Origin: Hyphomicrobiales bacterium
GTDB lineage: Bacteria; Pseudomonadota; Alphaproteobacteria; Rhizobiales; Xanthobacteraceae
Direction: 5' to 3'
DNA length: 45,985 nucleotides
Assembly (NCBI GenBank): GCA_016713235.1
Contig: JADJPN010000007.1
Location: 1 to 45,985, forward strand
Position numbers and translations under genes: made by a program
Notes under the pieces: model-generated
Told to the model about the DNA's origin: nothing
Database searches by the model: none
What the model saw: only the letters and a program-made list of their open reading frames with translations
In this document: positions 33,215 through 43,668 of the stretch, one piece after another
How the letters are laid out: the number at the start of each line of letters is the position of its first letter
Numbering within the stretch: position 1 is the first letter of the stretch

Positions 33215-33539
33215 CCCTGAGTTCGCAACGCAGATGAAGATTCTTGGCCATTCGGCGCCGGGAAGGTTACTGCGAAAGTATTTGTGGGAGCGTCTTTCGT
33301 TCGTGATGCCGCCGCACACCGAGTCCGGTGCGTTGCACGACCAGAACGGCGTGCGCAGGTTGGCGCGAGAATTACTCGACCTCATTGAGGCTGAAGCCGA
33401 CGATGCAAACGCCGTCCCTGATCCAAGTGTCCGCCCCTCCGTCGGTCAACGGCGCGAGCCCGCCGTCATCCGCGGAGCCCGCGGTGCCGAACGGCGAGTC
33501 TTTGCCCGCGACCCAGAATCCAGCGGCGGTTCGACCTGA
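33207..33539 (+). CDS. Hypothetical small virion-region protein
   Basis: Overlaps the portal stop by eight bases. MSDPEFATQMKILGHSAPGR LLRKYLWERLSFVMPPHTES GALHDQNGVRRLARELLDLI, then a likely non-genuine tail where it overlaps the scaffold gene. It resembles the small gene after the portal in BPP-1-like phages ('F..T..GR.VL..L......G......G.R..A..LL..I'). Function unknown. Confidence 0.55.
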   Translation: MSDPEFATQMKILGHSAPGRLLRKYLWERLSFVMPPHTESGALHDQNGVRRLARELLDLIEAEADDANAVPDPSVRPSVGQRREPAVIRGARGAERRVFARDPESSGGST

Positions 33540-34176
33540 AGGTCTTCCTGAGCAGTTCTGGGACGAGAAGGCGGGCTTCAAGCAGAAGGAATTCATCGAG
33601 GACTACAACAACCTCGCAAAATTCAAGACCGATCAGGACAAGGTCCTCGGCGAAATCCCGAAAGAACCCGCCGGCTACGTACTCGGCGACAACCTCGTTC
33701 CGGAAGAACTCGCCAAGGAATTGCCCGCGGGCGCCGAAGTGACGCTCGACGAAAACTCACCGCTTCTGCTCGGCGCGCGCGACATTCTACACAAGCATCA
33801 GGCGTCGCCCGCGTTGTTTCAGGAACTGGGAAAGCTCGTTATCGGCGAGCAGCTGAAAGCGCATATCGCGAGCGAGAAGGCACATGCCGATTTCGTGTCG
33901 GCTGAAGACGCAAAGCTCGGTGGCAACGCCGTGGCGCGAAAGGCCGCAGTTTCTGGATTCCTGAAAGGACATCTGGGCGAAGAGATCGCCAAGGCGTTTT
34001 CGTTCGACGGCCCGAGCCGGAACGCGACGTCCGCACAGATCGAGGCTCTCGAAAAACTGGCTCAGAAATTTTCAACGCAAGGAAACGTGGTCCCGCTTCA
34101 ACAGAAGCGGGAAGACACTCCACCCCCGCCGGCGCCGAAACCGCTTGCGGAACGTAAGATGGCCGAACATGGCTAA
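33403..34176 (+). CDS. Capsid scaffolding protein
   Basis: The start is ATG 33403 (MQTPSLIQVSAPPSVNGASP). About 257 residues: a Pro/Ser-rich N-terminus, then LPEQFWDEKAGFKQKEFIED YNNLAKFKTD, a PAGYVLGDNLVP block with SPLLLGARDILHKHQASPAL and a helical region. The end is acidic-to-basic, QKREDTPPPPAPKPLAERKM. The sequence lies immediately before the major capsid gene and shows the helical, charged composition of scaffolds; the FWD-[EP]-..G.....L.K.Y.....F motif near the start is typical. Intact. Confidence 0.75.
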   Translation: MQTPSLIQVSAPPSVNGASPPSSAEPAVPNGESLPATQNPAAVRPEGLPEQFWDEKAGFKQKEFIEDYNNLAKFKTDQDKVLGEIPKEPAGYVLGDNLVPEELAKELPAGAEVTLDENSPLLLGARDILHKHQASPALFQELGKLVIGEQLKAHIASEKAHADFVSAEDAKLGGNAVARKAAVSGFLKGHLGEEIAKAFSFDGPSRNATSAQIEALEKLAQKFSTQGNVVPLQQKREDTPPPPAPKPLAERKMAEHG

Positions 34177-34192
34177 CGGAAAGGCTTGATCA

Positions 34193-35179
34193 GTGGCGAC
34201 CTTAGGCACCGCTGTTACCCTGCTCAGACCACGCGAAGCGCACCGCGCCTGACGGCACGATCGCGGGTATTGCCGAGATCCTTACGCAGCAGAACGAAAT
34301 TCTGCTCGACGCGCATTGGAAGGAAGGCAACCTGCCGACGGGCAACCGCACGACGGTTCGCACCGGGCTTCCCGCTACTTACTGTCGCCAGGCGAACCAG
34401 GGTATTCCGCCGTCAAAATCCACCACGGCTCAGATCGACGATCATGTCGGCCACCTTGAGGCCCCGCGGTCAGATCGACGTCCTTGTCGCGCGGCTGAAC
34501 GGAAACTCGGCGGCCTTCCGGCTCTCGGAAAACGTGCCTCACATGGAGAGCATGAATCAGACGCTTGCCGAGACGATTTTCTACGGCAACACGTCGCTCG
34601 ACCCCGAGAAATTCATGGGGGTCGCGCCGCGCTTCAGCTCTCTTTCTGCGGCCAACGGCACGAACATCGTCAACGCCGGCGGCACCACGGAAACGACAAC
34701 ACGTCGATCTGGCTGATCTGCTGGGGCGACGAACCGCGTTCATGACCTACCCGAAGGGTTCGCAGGCCGGCATCAAGCATCAGGACCTCGGCGAAGGTGA
34801 TGCTTTCGACTCCGAGGGCAAGCGCTTCCGTGCGCTGATGGACCTCTACGAACTCAACGCCGGCATGGTGGTCAAGGATTGGCGCTACGTCGTTCGCATC
34901 GCGAACATCGATGTGTCGAACCTGGTCGCTGGCACGAGTGCGGCCGACATCATTGCGAACATGGTGATAGCGCTCAACAAGCTGCCGTCGCTAAATATGG
35001 GAAAGTGCGCGTTCTACACGAACCGCACGGTCCGATCGATGCTCGACATCCAAGCTATGCGGCAGAACAACGTCTATCTCACGGTTGGTGAGGAGGAAGG
35101 CCGCCCGAAGACGATGCTTCGCGGCGTCCCGATCCGCATCAGCGATAAGATCCTCGAGACGGAGGCGACGGTTTCGTAA
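34193..35179 (+). CDS. Major capsid protein (several indels)
   Basis: Starts at GTG 34193 (ATLGTAVTLL). Blocks in several frames in order: PDGTIAGIAEILTQQNEILL DAHWKEGNLPTGNRTTVRTG, STTAQIDDHVGHLEA, LNGNSAAFRLSENVPHMESM NQTLAETIFYGNTSLDPEKF, then AFMTYPKGSQAGIKHQDLGE and WRYVVRIANIDVSNLVAGTS. The C-terminus is MLDIQAMRQNNVYLTVGEEE and VPIRISDKILETEA. This is the BPP-1/Bbp17-type HK97-fold capsid protein, normally about 330 residues, which fits the span. Four or so shifts lie between 34230 and 34720. Confidence 0.85.
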
Positions 35180-35208
35180 CGAGCGAACCCGTCTGAAAGG
35201 AACAGCAA

Positions 35209-35682
35209 ATGATCCTCGATGCAGAACTGCAGTTTTCCTCCGCTCAGGCCATCACCGCCGACGCGATCTCGGAAAACGTCATCGACCTTGGTCCGCTCAC
35301 CGGCGGCGAAGGTACGAACCTGATCCGCGACATCGGCGCCGGCCAGCCGGTAGGCATCCTCTTTCAGGTCGAAACCGCACTGACCGACGCCGACGGTACG
35401 CCGACGCTCACTATCACACTCGAATCTGATGACGTCGAAGCCTTGAATACTTCTCCGACCGTTCATCAGACCATCGGCTCCGCGGTCACCGAAGCCGCGA
35501 TGGTGGCGGGTTACACGATCTATGCTCCGCTCGCGCCTGGCGCTTTCCAGCGCTACCTCGGTCTTCGCTACACCACGAATGGCGCCGATTTCGACGGCGG
35601 CACCGTGAATGCCTGGATCGTCGTCGGTGATCCGACGAACTGGCGCGCCTACGCGTCCGGATTCGTGAACAACGTCGCCTAA
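35209..35682 (+). CDS. Capsid cement/decoration protein (Bbp16-like)
   Basis: A 157-residue intact protein: MILDAELQFSSAQAITADAI SENVIDLGPL, RDIGAGQPVGILFQVETALT DADGTPTLTITLESDD, QTIGSAVTEAAMVAGYTIYA and FQRYLGLRYTTNGADFDGGT VNAWIV. The layout (I.D....FS.AQA.T....S...IDLG...RDIG.G.P....V......G..T....L..) matches jelly-roll cement proteins of BPP-1-like phages that sit on the outer capsid. Follows the capsid gene after a good Shine-Dalgarno (GAAAGGAA). Confidence 0.75.
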   Translation: MILDAELQFSSAQAITADAISENVIDLGPLTGGEGTNLIRDIGAGQPVGILFQVETALTDADGTPTLTITLESDDVEALNTSPTVHQTIGSAVTEAAMVAGYTIYAPLAPGAFQRYLGLRYTTNGADFDGGTVNAWIVVGDPTNWRAYASGFVNNVA

Positions 35683-35708
35683 GCATTTCGAACCTGCAGG
35701 AGCATAGA

Positions 35709-36008
35709 ATGGCAAAGGCGCCCCCGAAACATCAGGTCCCGCAGGCGGCAAAGAAGCCGCATGCGGACGAACAGCAACGCTTTATCTCCGACCGCAAGTA
35801 TTACGGGAAGAACGGAAAGCTCTACGAGCCGGGAGAAATCATCGTTCTTTCGGTCGGCGACAAGCCGAGCAAGTACATGAAGCCTGTAGATCGTTCGCGC
35901 GGCCCGGCTGCGGCGGATCAGGCGGTCACGAGCGAAGACCCGCGCAACGAGGCGGCAGGGCAACAGCCCGGCGATCTCGCCGAAGCCAAGCAGAGTAACC
36001 CGACTTAA
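35709..36008 (+). CDS. Small hypothetical virion-region protein
   Basis: A 99-residue protein behind AGGAGC. A basic N-terminus, a compact core FISDRKYYGKNGKLYEPGEI IVLSVGDKPSKYMKPVD, and a disordered acidic tail. The core looks like a small beta domain. Similar proteins lie between cement and adaptor genes in related phages. No function assigned. Confidence 0.55.
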   Translation: MAKAPPKHQVPQAAKKPHADEQQRFISDRKYYGKNGKLYEPGEIIVLSVGDKPSKYMKPVDRSRGPAAADQAVTSEDPRNEAAGQQPGDLAEAKQSNPT

Positions 36009-36041
36009 CGAAGCGCGGCGCTGCCGCAGAGGACCGATCAT

Positions 36042-36509
36042 ATGGCACGCTTTTATCAGGACCCCCGCGACTCCGCGCTTCAGAACCTTGGCGTTCGCGT
36101 CAACAAGGGTGCGGCGACGCTTCCGGCGACCGGTAACCAGACGATCTTCACGGTGCAGGGCGGGCGAGTGCTCGTCAAACTGTTGTACGGGGAGGTCACG
36201 ACCGTCATTCAGTCGCAGTCCTGCAACCTCAAAGTTACGTCGTCGCCCGCCGTTGGCACTGCGGTTGATCTCGCCGCGAACCTCGACATCAACGCGGATG
36301 AGGCCGGCTGCCTTTATCTCGTCGAGGGTGATGGGACGGCGCTTGTCGGCGCAAATGCAGGCGCGGCGCTCAACGCCCTCGGAGAGAGCGGCTTCATTGT
36401 TCCCGCCGGCGAAATCCGTATCACGACTTCGGCAACCAATACCGGCGCGACCAAGTGGCAGATTTGGTATGTGCCGCTGGATGACGGGGCTTCCGTAATT
36501 TCCGGCTAA
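36042..36509 (+). CDS. Hypothetical beta-rich virion protein
   Basis: A 155-residue intact protein: ARFYQDPRDSALQNLGVRVN KGAATLPATGNQTIFTVQGG RVLVKLLYGEVTTVIQ, then LDINADEAGCLYLVEGDG, ending in EIRITTSATNTGATKWQIWY VPLDDGASV. A beta-sandwich-like composition with a terminal TGA..W...Y.PLDDGA motif seen in head decoration or head-tail proteins of this phage group. Exact role unknown. Confidence 0.6.
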   Translation: MARFYQDPRDSALQNLGVRVNKGAATLPATGNQTIFTVQGGRVLVKLLYGEVTTVIQSQSCNLKVTSSPAVGTAVDLAANLDINADEAGCLYLVEGDGTALVGANAGAALNALGESGFIVPAGEIRITTSATNTGATKWQIWYVPLDDGASVISG

Positions 36510-36579
36510 TCGCCAGGGCAGGTGCGTTGCGGCGGTGTCGAGCAATCGGCACCGTCGTTTGCGTTTCTAGGAGGCGCCG

Positions 36580-37176
36580 GTGCCCGACCGTCTTTCCATC
36601 ATCAATGACGCGCTGTCGAATACCGGCAACAATCTCGTGCAGGTCGAATTCGAGGACAGCGACGAATGGGATGTCGCAAAGCGGGCATACGACCGCTTCC
36701 TGCCGCAGTTGCTCGAAGCGCATCCCTGGAATTTCGCAACGACCACGGAAGCGATTTCGAAACTACCGGCCGCGGATAACCCTTCGCAGCGCTTCGCGTA
36801 GGCCTACACGATCGGCACGATACCAGGCGGCTGTCGCTACAGGCCGCTTTCCAGAACAGGCGCAATATCGACTTCGAGATCGTTGACGACAAGATTTGCA
36901 CCGATTGCGGATAGCATTTCGGCGTCACTCCCCGCGAAGTACGTCCGCCTGCCCAGCGCCGATGCAATGAGCAACCTCTTCTTTGAGGCGCTTCGAAAGC
37001 TGGTCGAAAGCGGATGTCTCCGCGGCTTCAACGAAGAAAACGCAGCGAGGCGAGCCGCCGCGAGCAGGAAGGCTGGCAGGTGCTTCGCTCGCAGCCACGC
37101 GCGCGGATCAGCAGCAGCCACGCGCGTAATCCGGTTTCGCATGCCGTGGCGAGGCGTACGGCGCTCGCGGGTCTGA
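36580..37176 (+). CDS. Head-tail adaptor / gatekeeper (T7 gp11-like), several indels
   Basis: Starts at GTG 36580 behind AGGAGG. PDRLSIINDALSNTGNNLVQ VEFEDSDEWDVAKRAYDRFL PQLLEAHPWNFAT is the typical start of the tail tubular protein A family. Later, in other frames: IDFEIVDDKI, ISASLPAKYVRLPSADAMSN LFFEALRKLVESGCLRGFNE EN, and a basic helix with ARARISSSHARN. About 195 residues intended. It would form the ring below the portal. The stop overlaps the nozzle ATG (TGATG). Confidence 0.75.
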
Positions 37177-39765
37177 TGCCCCGTCCCGATCGCGTTTCTC
37201 GCAGAAGGATTTCTCGGCCGGGCAGGTCACCTCGAATGCCGCCCGCAGCGACGACGTCAAACTCGTCAAGATGGGGCTGAAGGAGGCAACGAATCTGCGC
37301 CTCGTCAGTCCGCGCGGCTTCGCGCCGCGGTTCGGCCGTGATGTCGTCTATACCGATGAAGGCCGCACGGAGACCTTGCGCTTCGGCGTCGGGCTGGAAT
37401 ACCGCATCACGTTCGGCGATGGCACCGTGAGGATCCGCGATCGCGCGACCGGCGACGTGCTTTTCGAGAAGTCGGGCTATCCGTGGACCTTCGCCACGCT
37501 GGACGAAGTGATCTGGACCAGCCTCGACCGCGAGATCATCGTCTGCTTCCGCAACACGCGGCCGTGGGTGATCCGCTATCGCGCCGCCGTCGCGACGCAG
37601 ATTTCCACGCCGCCGGCACGCTGATCGGCAACTACCAATACCGGGATCGCGCCTTTCTCGGTCTGACCAGCCAGGCCCACGCGAACTCGCGCAAAGGAGA
37701 CAGCAGTTCAGCACGGGCTTTATCGGCAAATCATTCTCGACCCCTCGCACGATCGGCAAGGCCAGGTCAACGGCTCCAACGATTTCGGCTGATACGTCGT
37801 CGGCATCGAGCAACGTCACGCTTTCGCTTTACGGAAAGCAGGGCGCGGCGCCGGCACACGATGCCGACGGCACGCTTCTGGGGACAACCGGCAGCTTCAC
37901 CGATGGCGCCGCCGCCAATCCAAAGACCTTGACGTCAAGCGATACCGCGACGGAATGGGATCATGTCTGGCTCCGCTCACAGTCCAGCGCGCCGGGTGGT
38001 GCATTTGCCAACATCGCGTTCTTCACCGCTGCAGGTGGTGAGGCATGGACCAGCGAACCCTTCGAGTTCGCGAAAACGCGGTCGACGTAAGGCGGCAGCC
38101 CTATTGGAAGTACGCGCAACCCAATATCACCATGCAGCCCGCGGAAGTGTCTGGCGCCGGCATCACGGTTACGTTCTCGGCGCCCGTGCTGACACCGGGG
38201 CATGTGGGCGTCTCGTTCCGCTACTGCGGGCGCGAACTGATCTGCGCCACGGTGGTCTCGCCGACGCAAGGCACGTTCAACATCATCGAAACGCTGCCCC
38301 CGACCTACAATGTGACCGTCAACAGCACGGCGGATTTCCGTATCGGGGAAATCTGCATCGGCGCTTCGTCGGACTGCCAGGCGTTGATCGTCGATATCAC
38401 CTCGTCCACGGTCATGAAGTGCATCTACATCAAGCGGTATGCGGGGTTCACGACGAGCGAGAAGATCACGAGCGAGAGTGCGGTGACGACGTGGACATCG
38501 CACACGTTTACCGATGAAGCCGCTACCGCGTTCTGGGACGAAGCCATGATGTCGGATGTTCGCGGCTGGCCGGCGTCGGTCTCGCAGGATCGCAGCCGGG
38601 TCATTTTCTGTGATTTCCCGCTGGTCGGGCAGGCTGTAGCGGAATCCGCGATCGGGCTTCTACAACGATTTCCTCCCCGGCTCGCAGGCGACGGAAGCCA
38701 TCCTAGAGTATGTGCCGACGTCGCCGCGGGTCTATCACGTCATCGGCGGGCCGGATCAGATCGTGCTCACCGACAAGGGTGTCTTCTTCATCCCGATTTC
38801 GGAGAGCAACCCGCTGGTGCCGGGCTCCGTCATCTTCCGTAAGGTCGGCTCGCTCGCTGCGGGCCGGGGCGTCAAGCCGGTGGAAATGGATCAGGGCATC
38901 GTGTTTGGTGCCGCCGGTGGAAACGGCATCATTGCCGTGTTGCCGACGGGCCAGAACACGCAGCCGTGGGAGTTGCGCGACATCTCTCGCTATCATGCCG
39001 GGCTGATCCGCAACCTTCGGTGTCTAGCTGTGCAGGCGGGGACCGATGAAACTGCCGAGCAATATCTGTGGGCGGTGAATGGTGACGGCAGCGCGGTCAG
39101 CGGCCGTTTCGATCCCGACAACCAGTGGGTCGGTTTCGTGCCCGTATCCGGTGAAGGGACCATCGAATGGATCTCGGCAACGGTCCGAAGTTCTGCTTAA
39201 CGTGAACTACGGTGCGGCGCGGATCGTGGAGCGCATCAACGAAGACCGCTTTCTCGACGCCTGCATCGACCTGAACGCGCCGGACCCGCTACTTGCCGGT
39301 GGTGATGGTGACGGCCCGCTCTGGATGTTCGCCGGGGCTCTGGTCGACGTCATGAACGGGCGCAAATATTACGGCGTCCGCGAAGTGGACGCGAACGGCG
39401 TTGTTGTCGAGATCACGGGTGACGATTTCTCGGCATCCGGCTTCGTCGCCGGCTTCAAGTTCACGGCGCGCGCCCGGCAGTATCTCCCGAACATCGATGA
39501 AGGCGAGGCCCGCGGGCAGCGGATCACGCGGCGCAAGGTCAAGAAGGCGACCGTGCATGTCCGCGATGCCACCGAGTTCGAATTCCAAGGCAGGACGTTC
39601 GCCGGTTACAAGGCCAACGATCCCGGCGAGGCCGATCCGCCGCTGTGGTCGGGAGCATTTTCCGGGCCGGTCCCGTGGCCGGATTACGATCCCGAGACGA
39701 TCTGGGAGAAGTCGGTGCCGGGGCCTTGCACGGTTCTTGAGATCGCAGGCAGCGTCACGGTCTAA
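37176..39765 (+). CDS. Tail nozzle protein (T7 gp12-like) with inserted carbohydrate-binding-like domain, several indels
   Basis: About 860 residues intended. The N-terminus gives KDFSAGQVTSNAARSDDVKL (after a shift) and MGLKEATNLRLVSPRGFAPR, then FGVGLEYRITFGDGTVRI and LDEVIWTSLDREIIVCFRNT RPWVIRY. The segment 37700-38080 in another frame reads FIGKSFSTPRTIGKARSTAP, VTLSLYGKQGAAPAHDADGT and TATEWDHVWLRSQSSAPGG, a discoidin-like insert. The nozzle then resumes: QPYWKYAQPNITMQPAEV, HVGVSFRYCGRELICATVVS, VIGGPDQIVLTDKGVFFIPI, RDISRYHAGLIRNLRCLAVQ, VLLNVNYGAARIVERINEDR and the C-terminus TVLEIAGSVTV. It forms the distal tail tube. Confidence 0.75.
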
Positions 39766-39847
39766 CCGGCTGGGGACGAGGCAACCTTCCAGTGCGTTGC
39801 TGCGCAATGCGGCGCGCGCGAAACCGTAGCATCGACGGGAGATTGCG

Positions 39848-40276
39848 ATGCAAGGTGCCGCTCTTGGGCTGGTTGGGGTCGGACTTACGGCCGCTGGCGC
39901 GCTCGCCAAAGGTAAGGGCGCGTCGGACTCGCTGTCGTTTCAGTCCGAGCAGGCAACGCGCAATGCGCGCGCCGGCCGCGTCGCCGCAGATCAGACCGAT
40001 GCTTTTCTCCGCGACGAACTCGAAAGCACGGTCAGCCACATCAAGGCCATTCGCGCGTCAGCGGGCATGAAAGACAGCCCGACTTCGGAGGCGCTGATCG
40101 ATAAGGAAAGCGATGTTTCCGACAGCCAGCGCCGCATCAAGGTCGGCAACATGCGAGCGCAGGCCGATGATGATGACCGCTCGGCAGCATTCCTTCATCG
40201 GGCGGCGCGTTCCACGCTGAACCTGTCCTATCTCAGTGCCGCCGGTATCGGCATCAAAGGCATGGCGGCGAGGTAG
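39848..40276 (+). CDS. Internal virion protein (T7 gp14-like)
   Basis: A 142-residue intact protein. An Ala/Gly-rich hydrophobic N-terminus (GAALGLVGVGLTAAGALAKG), then the conserved ADQTDAFLRDELESTVSHIK AIRASAGMKDSPTSEALIDK and SDSQRRIKVGNMRAQAD, and a second apolar region (TLNLSYLSAAGIGIKGM). The 'TDA.LRDEL..T...I.AIRA..G...-SPT..A......' signature marks the first of three ejection proteins in podophages; it may form the outer-membrane part of the ejection channel. Confidence 0.75.
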   Translation: MQGAALGLVGVGLTAAGALAKGKGASDSLSFQSEQATRNARAGRVAADQTDAFLRDELESTVSHIKAIRASAGMKDSPTSEALIDKESDVSDSQRRIKVGNMRAQADDDDRSAAFLHRAARSTLNLSYLSAAGIGIKGMAAR

Positions 40277-40279
40277 CCC

Positions 40280-43200
40280 GTGGTCGATCTCCCGAAAGTC
40301 CCGCGCCGTCTCGTCACCACCGAAGCGCCGCGCTCGCGCGTCTCCGGCGAAGTCGTCGGCGCCCCGATGCGATGCTTGGCAATGCGCTCGGCACGCTCGG
40401 CGAAGGCGTCGAGCCGCGGGCGTCCGCATCGCCGAGGACGAAGGCCGCCGTGCCGTCACGATCGGCGAGGACGGGACGCCGAAATTCGAGCAGATGCCGG
40501 CCGTTCTTCGGCAAGGCAGGTGAAGCCTATAACCGCGTCGGCCTGAATAAGTGGGCCGTCTTGATGCAGAACAAGACGGAAGACGAGGTTCTACAGAAGC
40601 GCATCGAACCCCGCGGCGACCCCGAGAAGTTCAACGAGTGGGCCGGGCCTATATCGATAAACTCGCCACGGATGAGCCCGACGAGAAGCTGCGCGACATC
40701 GTGAAGGCGCAGGCCACAAACCAGGTGCAGCAGCACTACCGCGCGCTGGCGGCGGAAAAGCAGAACCTTGACATCGATAGCGCTAAGACCGGGCTCCTGC
40801 TGCGCTCGCAGAAACTCGAAAACGAACTTGCGGCGTTGGCGCGCACCGGCGGCACGCAGACCCCGGAGTATCAGCAGCGGTTGGCCGATCATCGCCAGAT
40901 CGAAACCGAACTGACGAAGAACCCGCTCTACAAGTACCCGCCCGAACTGGCGGCCGCGGCACGGACGAAGATGGAGGCGAACCATATCGTCGAAGCCGCG
41001 ATCGGTGCGATGGACGGCATCTTCACGAAGCAGGGCAAGGATGCGGCCCGCCGTCACCTCGAAGCGGTGGCATGGAGCCCCGATCTCAACCTTTCCGCTC
41101 AGGAACGCACGCAGCTTGTTTCACGCGGCCTTGCACGCCTCGAAGGCATGACGGCGGAAAACGCCGCGCACCTGAAGGGCTTTCAACAGGAAGTCACGCA
41201 GGTCACGCAGAATTATAAGCGCGGTATCGAGATCGACCACCGCACGCATGAGGACTGCTGAACCGGGCCGAAAATCTCGGCGACGTGAAGTCAGCGTTCG
41301 CGCTACGCGGTGCCTATATGGAGAACCAGATTCTCCGCTCCTATCGCGCGATGCCGGATGCCTTGAAGCCATCTTTCGTGCGCGATCTGAACTCTGGCCT
41401 GAACCTGTCGCCGACGCAGCGCAATATTAAGGACAAGATCGTAGCCGAGGCCACCGCGCAGGGCGTCGATCCCGCGATCGCCACCATGGTTGCCTTTCGC
41501 GAAAGTCGTCTCGATCCGGCCGCCGCCAACAAGTCCGGTGCGGTCGGCGTGTTCCTGTCATGAAGCAGCAGCGAACTCTACGGCGTGCCAGACAACGCCG
41601 ATGCCGATACCCAGATCAAGGCTGGTATCCAGTCGTTGAAGGCGCGCATCGCCGACATGACGAACCGGCTCGGCCGCGCGCCGAACGCATCGGAAGTTTA
41701 TCTCGCACATTTTTCAAGGCGCACAGGGTGCCGAAACGCTGCTGAAAGCAAATCCCGATGCGTCGCTTAAGGGCACGCTCGATAGCGTCATTCCGTCGTG
41801 GCGCGGCAAGAAGGGGCGAGACCTGGGGCGACGCCGTGCTGTCCGCGAACGAATGGATGCGCGCTTATCCTACGGTCGGGGCTTCCTGCAGCGCATCCAG
41901 CAGATGACGGGCGACGCCACAACGCGCACCGACGCCAATGTCGCCGCAAGCCCCTATGTCGGTGCCGCTCGCGCGAATGTTGCCGGGATCATCACGCAGG
42001 AAATGACGCAGGGCGTTTCCCAGATGGTGACGAACTTCATTGACGCCACGAAGAAGCGCAACGCCGTCAACGAGGACGAACTGAATACGCTCGTGGAGTG
42101 GATACAAATTACCGGCAAGTTCGACGAGGGGAAGAAACTCGCCGAGCACCTGACGGCCTATGAGAACGGTCGGCTCGTTGCCGCCTTGCCGCAGCAGCAG
42201 CGTGACGCCCTGCTTGCCGGCCTGCAGAAGAAAGCGGAAACGACCGGCCTGACGCGCGCCGAGAGCATGGCGCAGCGCGCGATCGAGGATCAGGTAAAGG
42301 CGGGGACGGAAAATCTTGCGGCGAATCCGCATGCCGAAGCGCCGCGGCAAGGCATCGTGACGGCGCGGCCGGATTACCTCAACGTCGAAGACCCGGCGGC
42401 GATCGAGAAGGTGCTGCCGCAGCGCGTTGCCACGGCACGCGCGATCCAGAGCCACAATCCGACGAACGGACCGGTTGCGGCGCTCGACACAACGGAAATC
42501 GAACGCCTCGGGCCGGTGCTGACACAGGGCGATCCGGCGCGCGCCGCTTCTTTGCTCGGCAAACTGCATCAGGGCACGTCGCCTGAGATGTTCGCTCACA
42601 CCATCGCGCAGCCCGCATTCAAGACCGCGCTGGAAGGCATGGTGCGGAGCGGTGATACCACGCGGATGGGCGCCGCGTTCTCTGCGCTTGACGTTGCGTA
42701 CCGCACGAACCCGCAGCAGTTCGAGGCCACCTTCGGGAAGCTGCTCTACACCAAGATGTCGGTGTGGCAGGCCAACCTTTCCTACCTGCCGCCGGATCGG
42801 ATCGCGGATCAGCTTCGCAAGGCCGACGACCCCGGCACGTCGAAAATTCGCAACGATCTCGTCGCCGGTTTCCGTGCGGAAGCCATGAAACTTGCCGACA
42901 GCGAAGTGTTAGATGCTTTTGGTACCCGCTTCCTCGGCGTCACCTTCCGCGCAGCGCAGCCGAATGCGCAGCCCTTGCAGGCCGGTATCTTCAGGCCGAG
43001 TTCGCCGATCTCTACTCGCAGCTCCGTGCTGATGGTGTCGATCACGAAAACGCGCTGAAGCGCTCGGTGGAATGGCAGGGGCGGGTCTGGGGGACGTCGG
43101 CGACGAACGACAACCGGCTGATGCGGCGACCTCGGAATCGTGGGCGCCGATGGTGAACGGATCGCATGCCTGGCTAAAGGCGGAAATCGAAAGCGAACTA

Positions 43201-43668
43201 ACGCGCGTACTTGGACCGCAATATCCGGCCGTCGCCGCGGGCCTCAAGCTGATGCAGGACACCGGCGCACTCAACCCGGTCGTCTCGGCAGCGGTGACGC
43301 CGATCCCGAACTACCAGTATCAACTCGTCGCCGATCCGCAGACAGAGGGCGAGATCACGCGCTTCAATCAGTGGAAAGCCGCGAACCCGGGCAAGACACC
43401 GCCGGCCGAACTCTGGCCGTCGTACCAGCTTTTGTGACCGACAAGGACAAGCGGGAGATCAACCTTTGGGATCGCGGTGCCGAGAACCTGGCTGAGCAGG
43501 GACCGTTCAACATCGGCTCCGCTGCGGCTTTGCAGCGGCAGACCGTAAGGGTGCCTCGCTTCCGCTTCTCGGATAGCGCGATCCAGAGCACGGGAAACGC
43601 AGTTCCAGAACCTGCGCTCGTTCTTCGATCAGCCACCTGCGCTCAATCTCGCCGGGGCGCTGCGATAA
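40280..43668 (+). CDS. Internal virion lytic transglycosylase (ejection protein), several indels
   Basis: Starts at GTG 40280 (VDLPKVPRRLVTTEAPRSRV). About 1,120 residues intended. The first 360 residues are long helices (VQQHYRALAAEKQNLDIDSA, AALARTGGTQTPEYQQRLAD). An SLT domain follows at about 41400-41760: AEATAQGVDPAIATMVAFRE SRLDP with the catalytic Glu (codon 41501), SGAVGVF then LSSSELYGVPDNADADTQI. Next come the helical regions at 41850-43000 (GIITQEMTQGVSQMVTNFID and onward) and ATNDNRLMRRP. The end is FQNLRSFFDQPPALNLAGAL R with TAA 43666-43668. It would locally digest peptidoglycan during DNA injection. Confidence 0.8.

Noticed and set aside
35679..36545. 288-residue open frame on the minus strand
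   Set aside because: Antisense to two intact late genes with good ribosome binding sites; shadow frame.
37028..37819. 263-residue open frame on the minus strand
   Set aside because: Shadow of the adaptor and nozzle genes.
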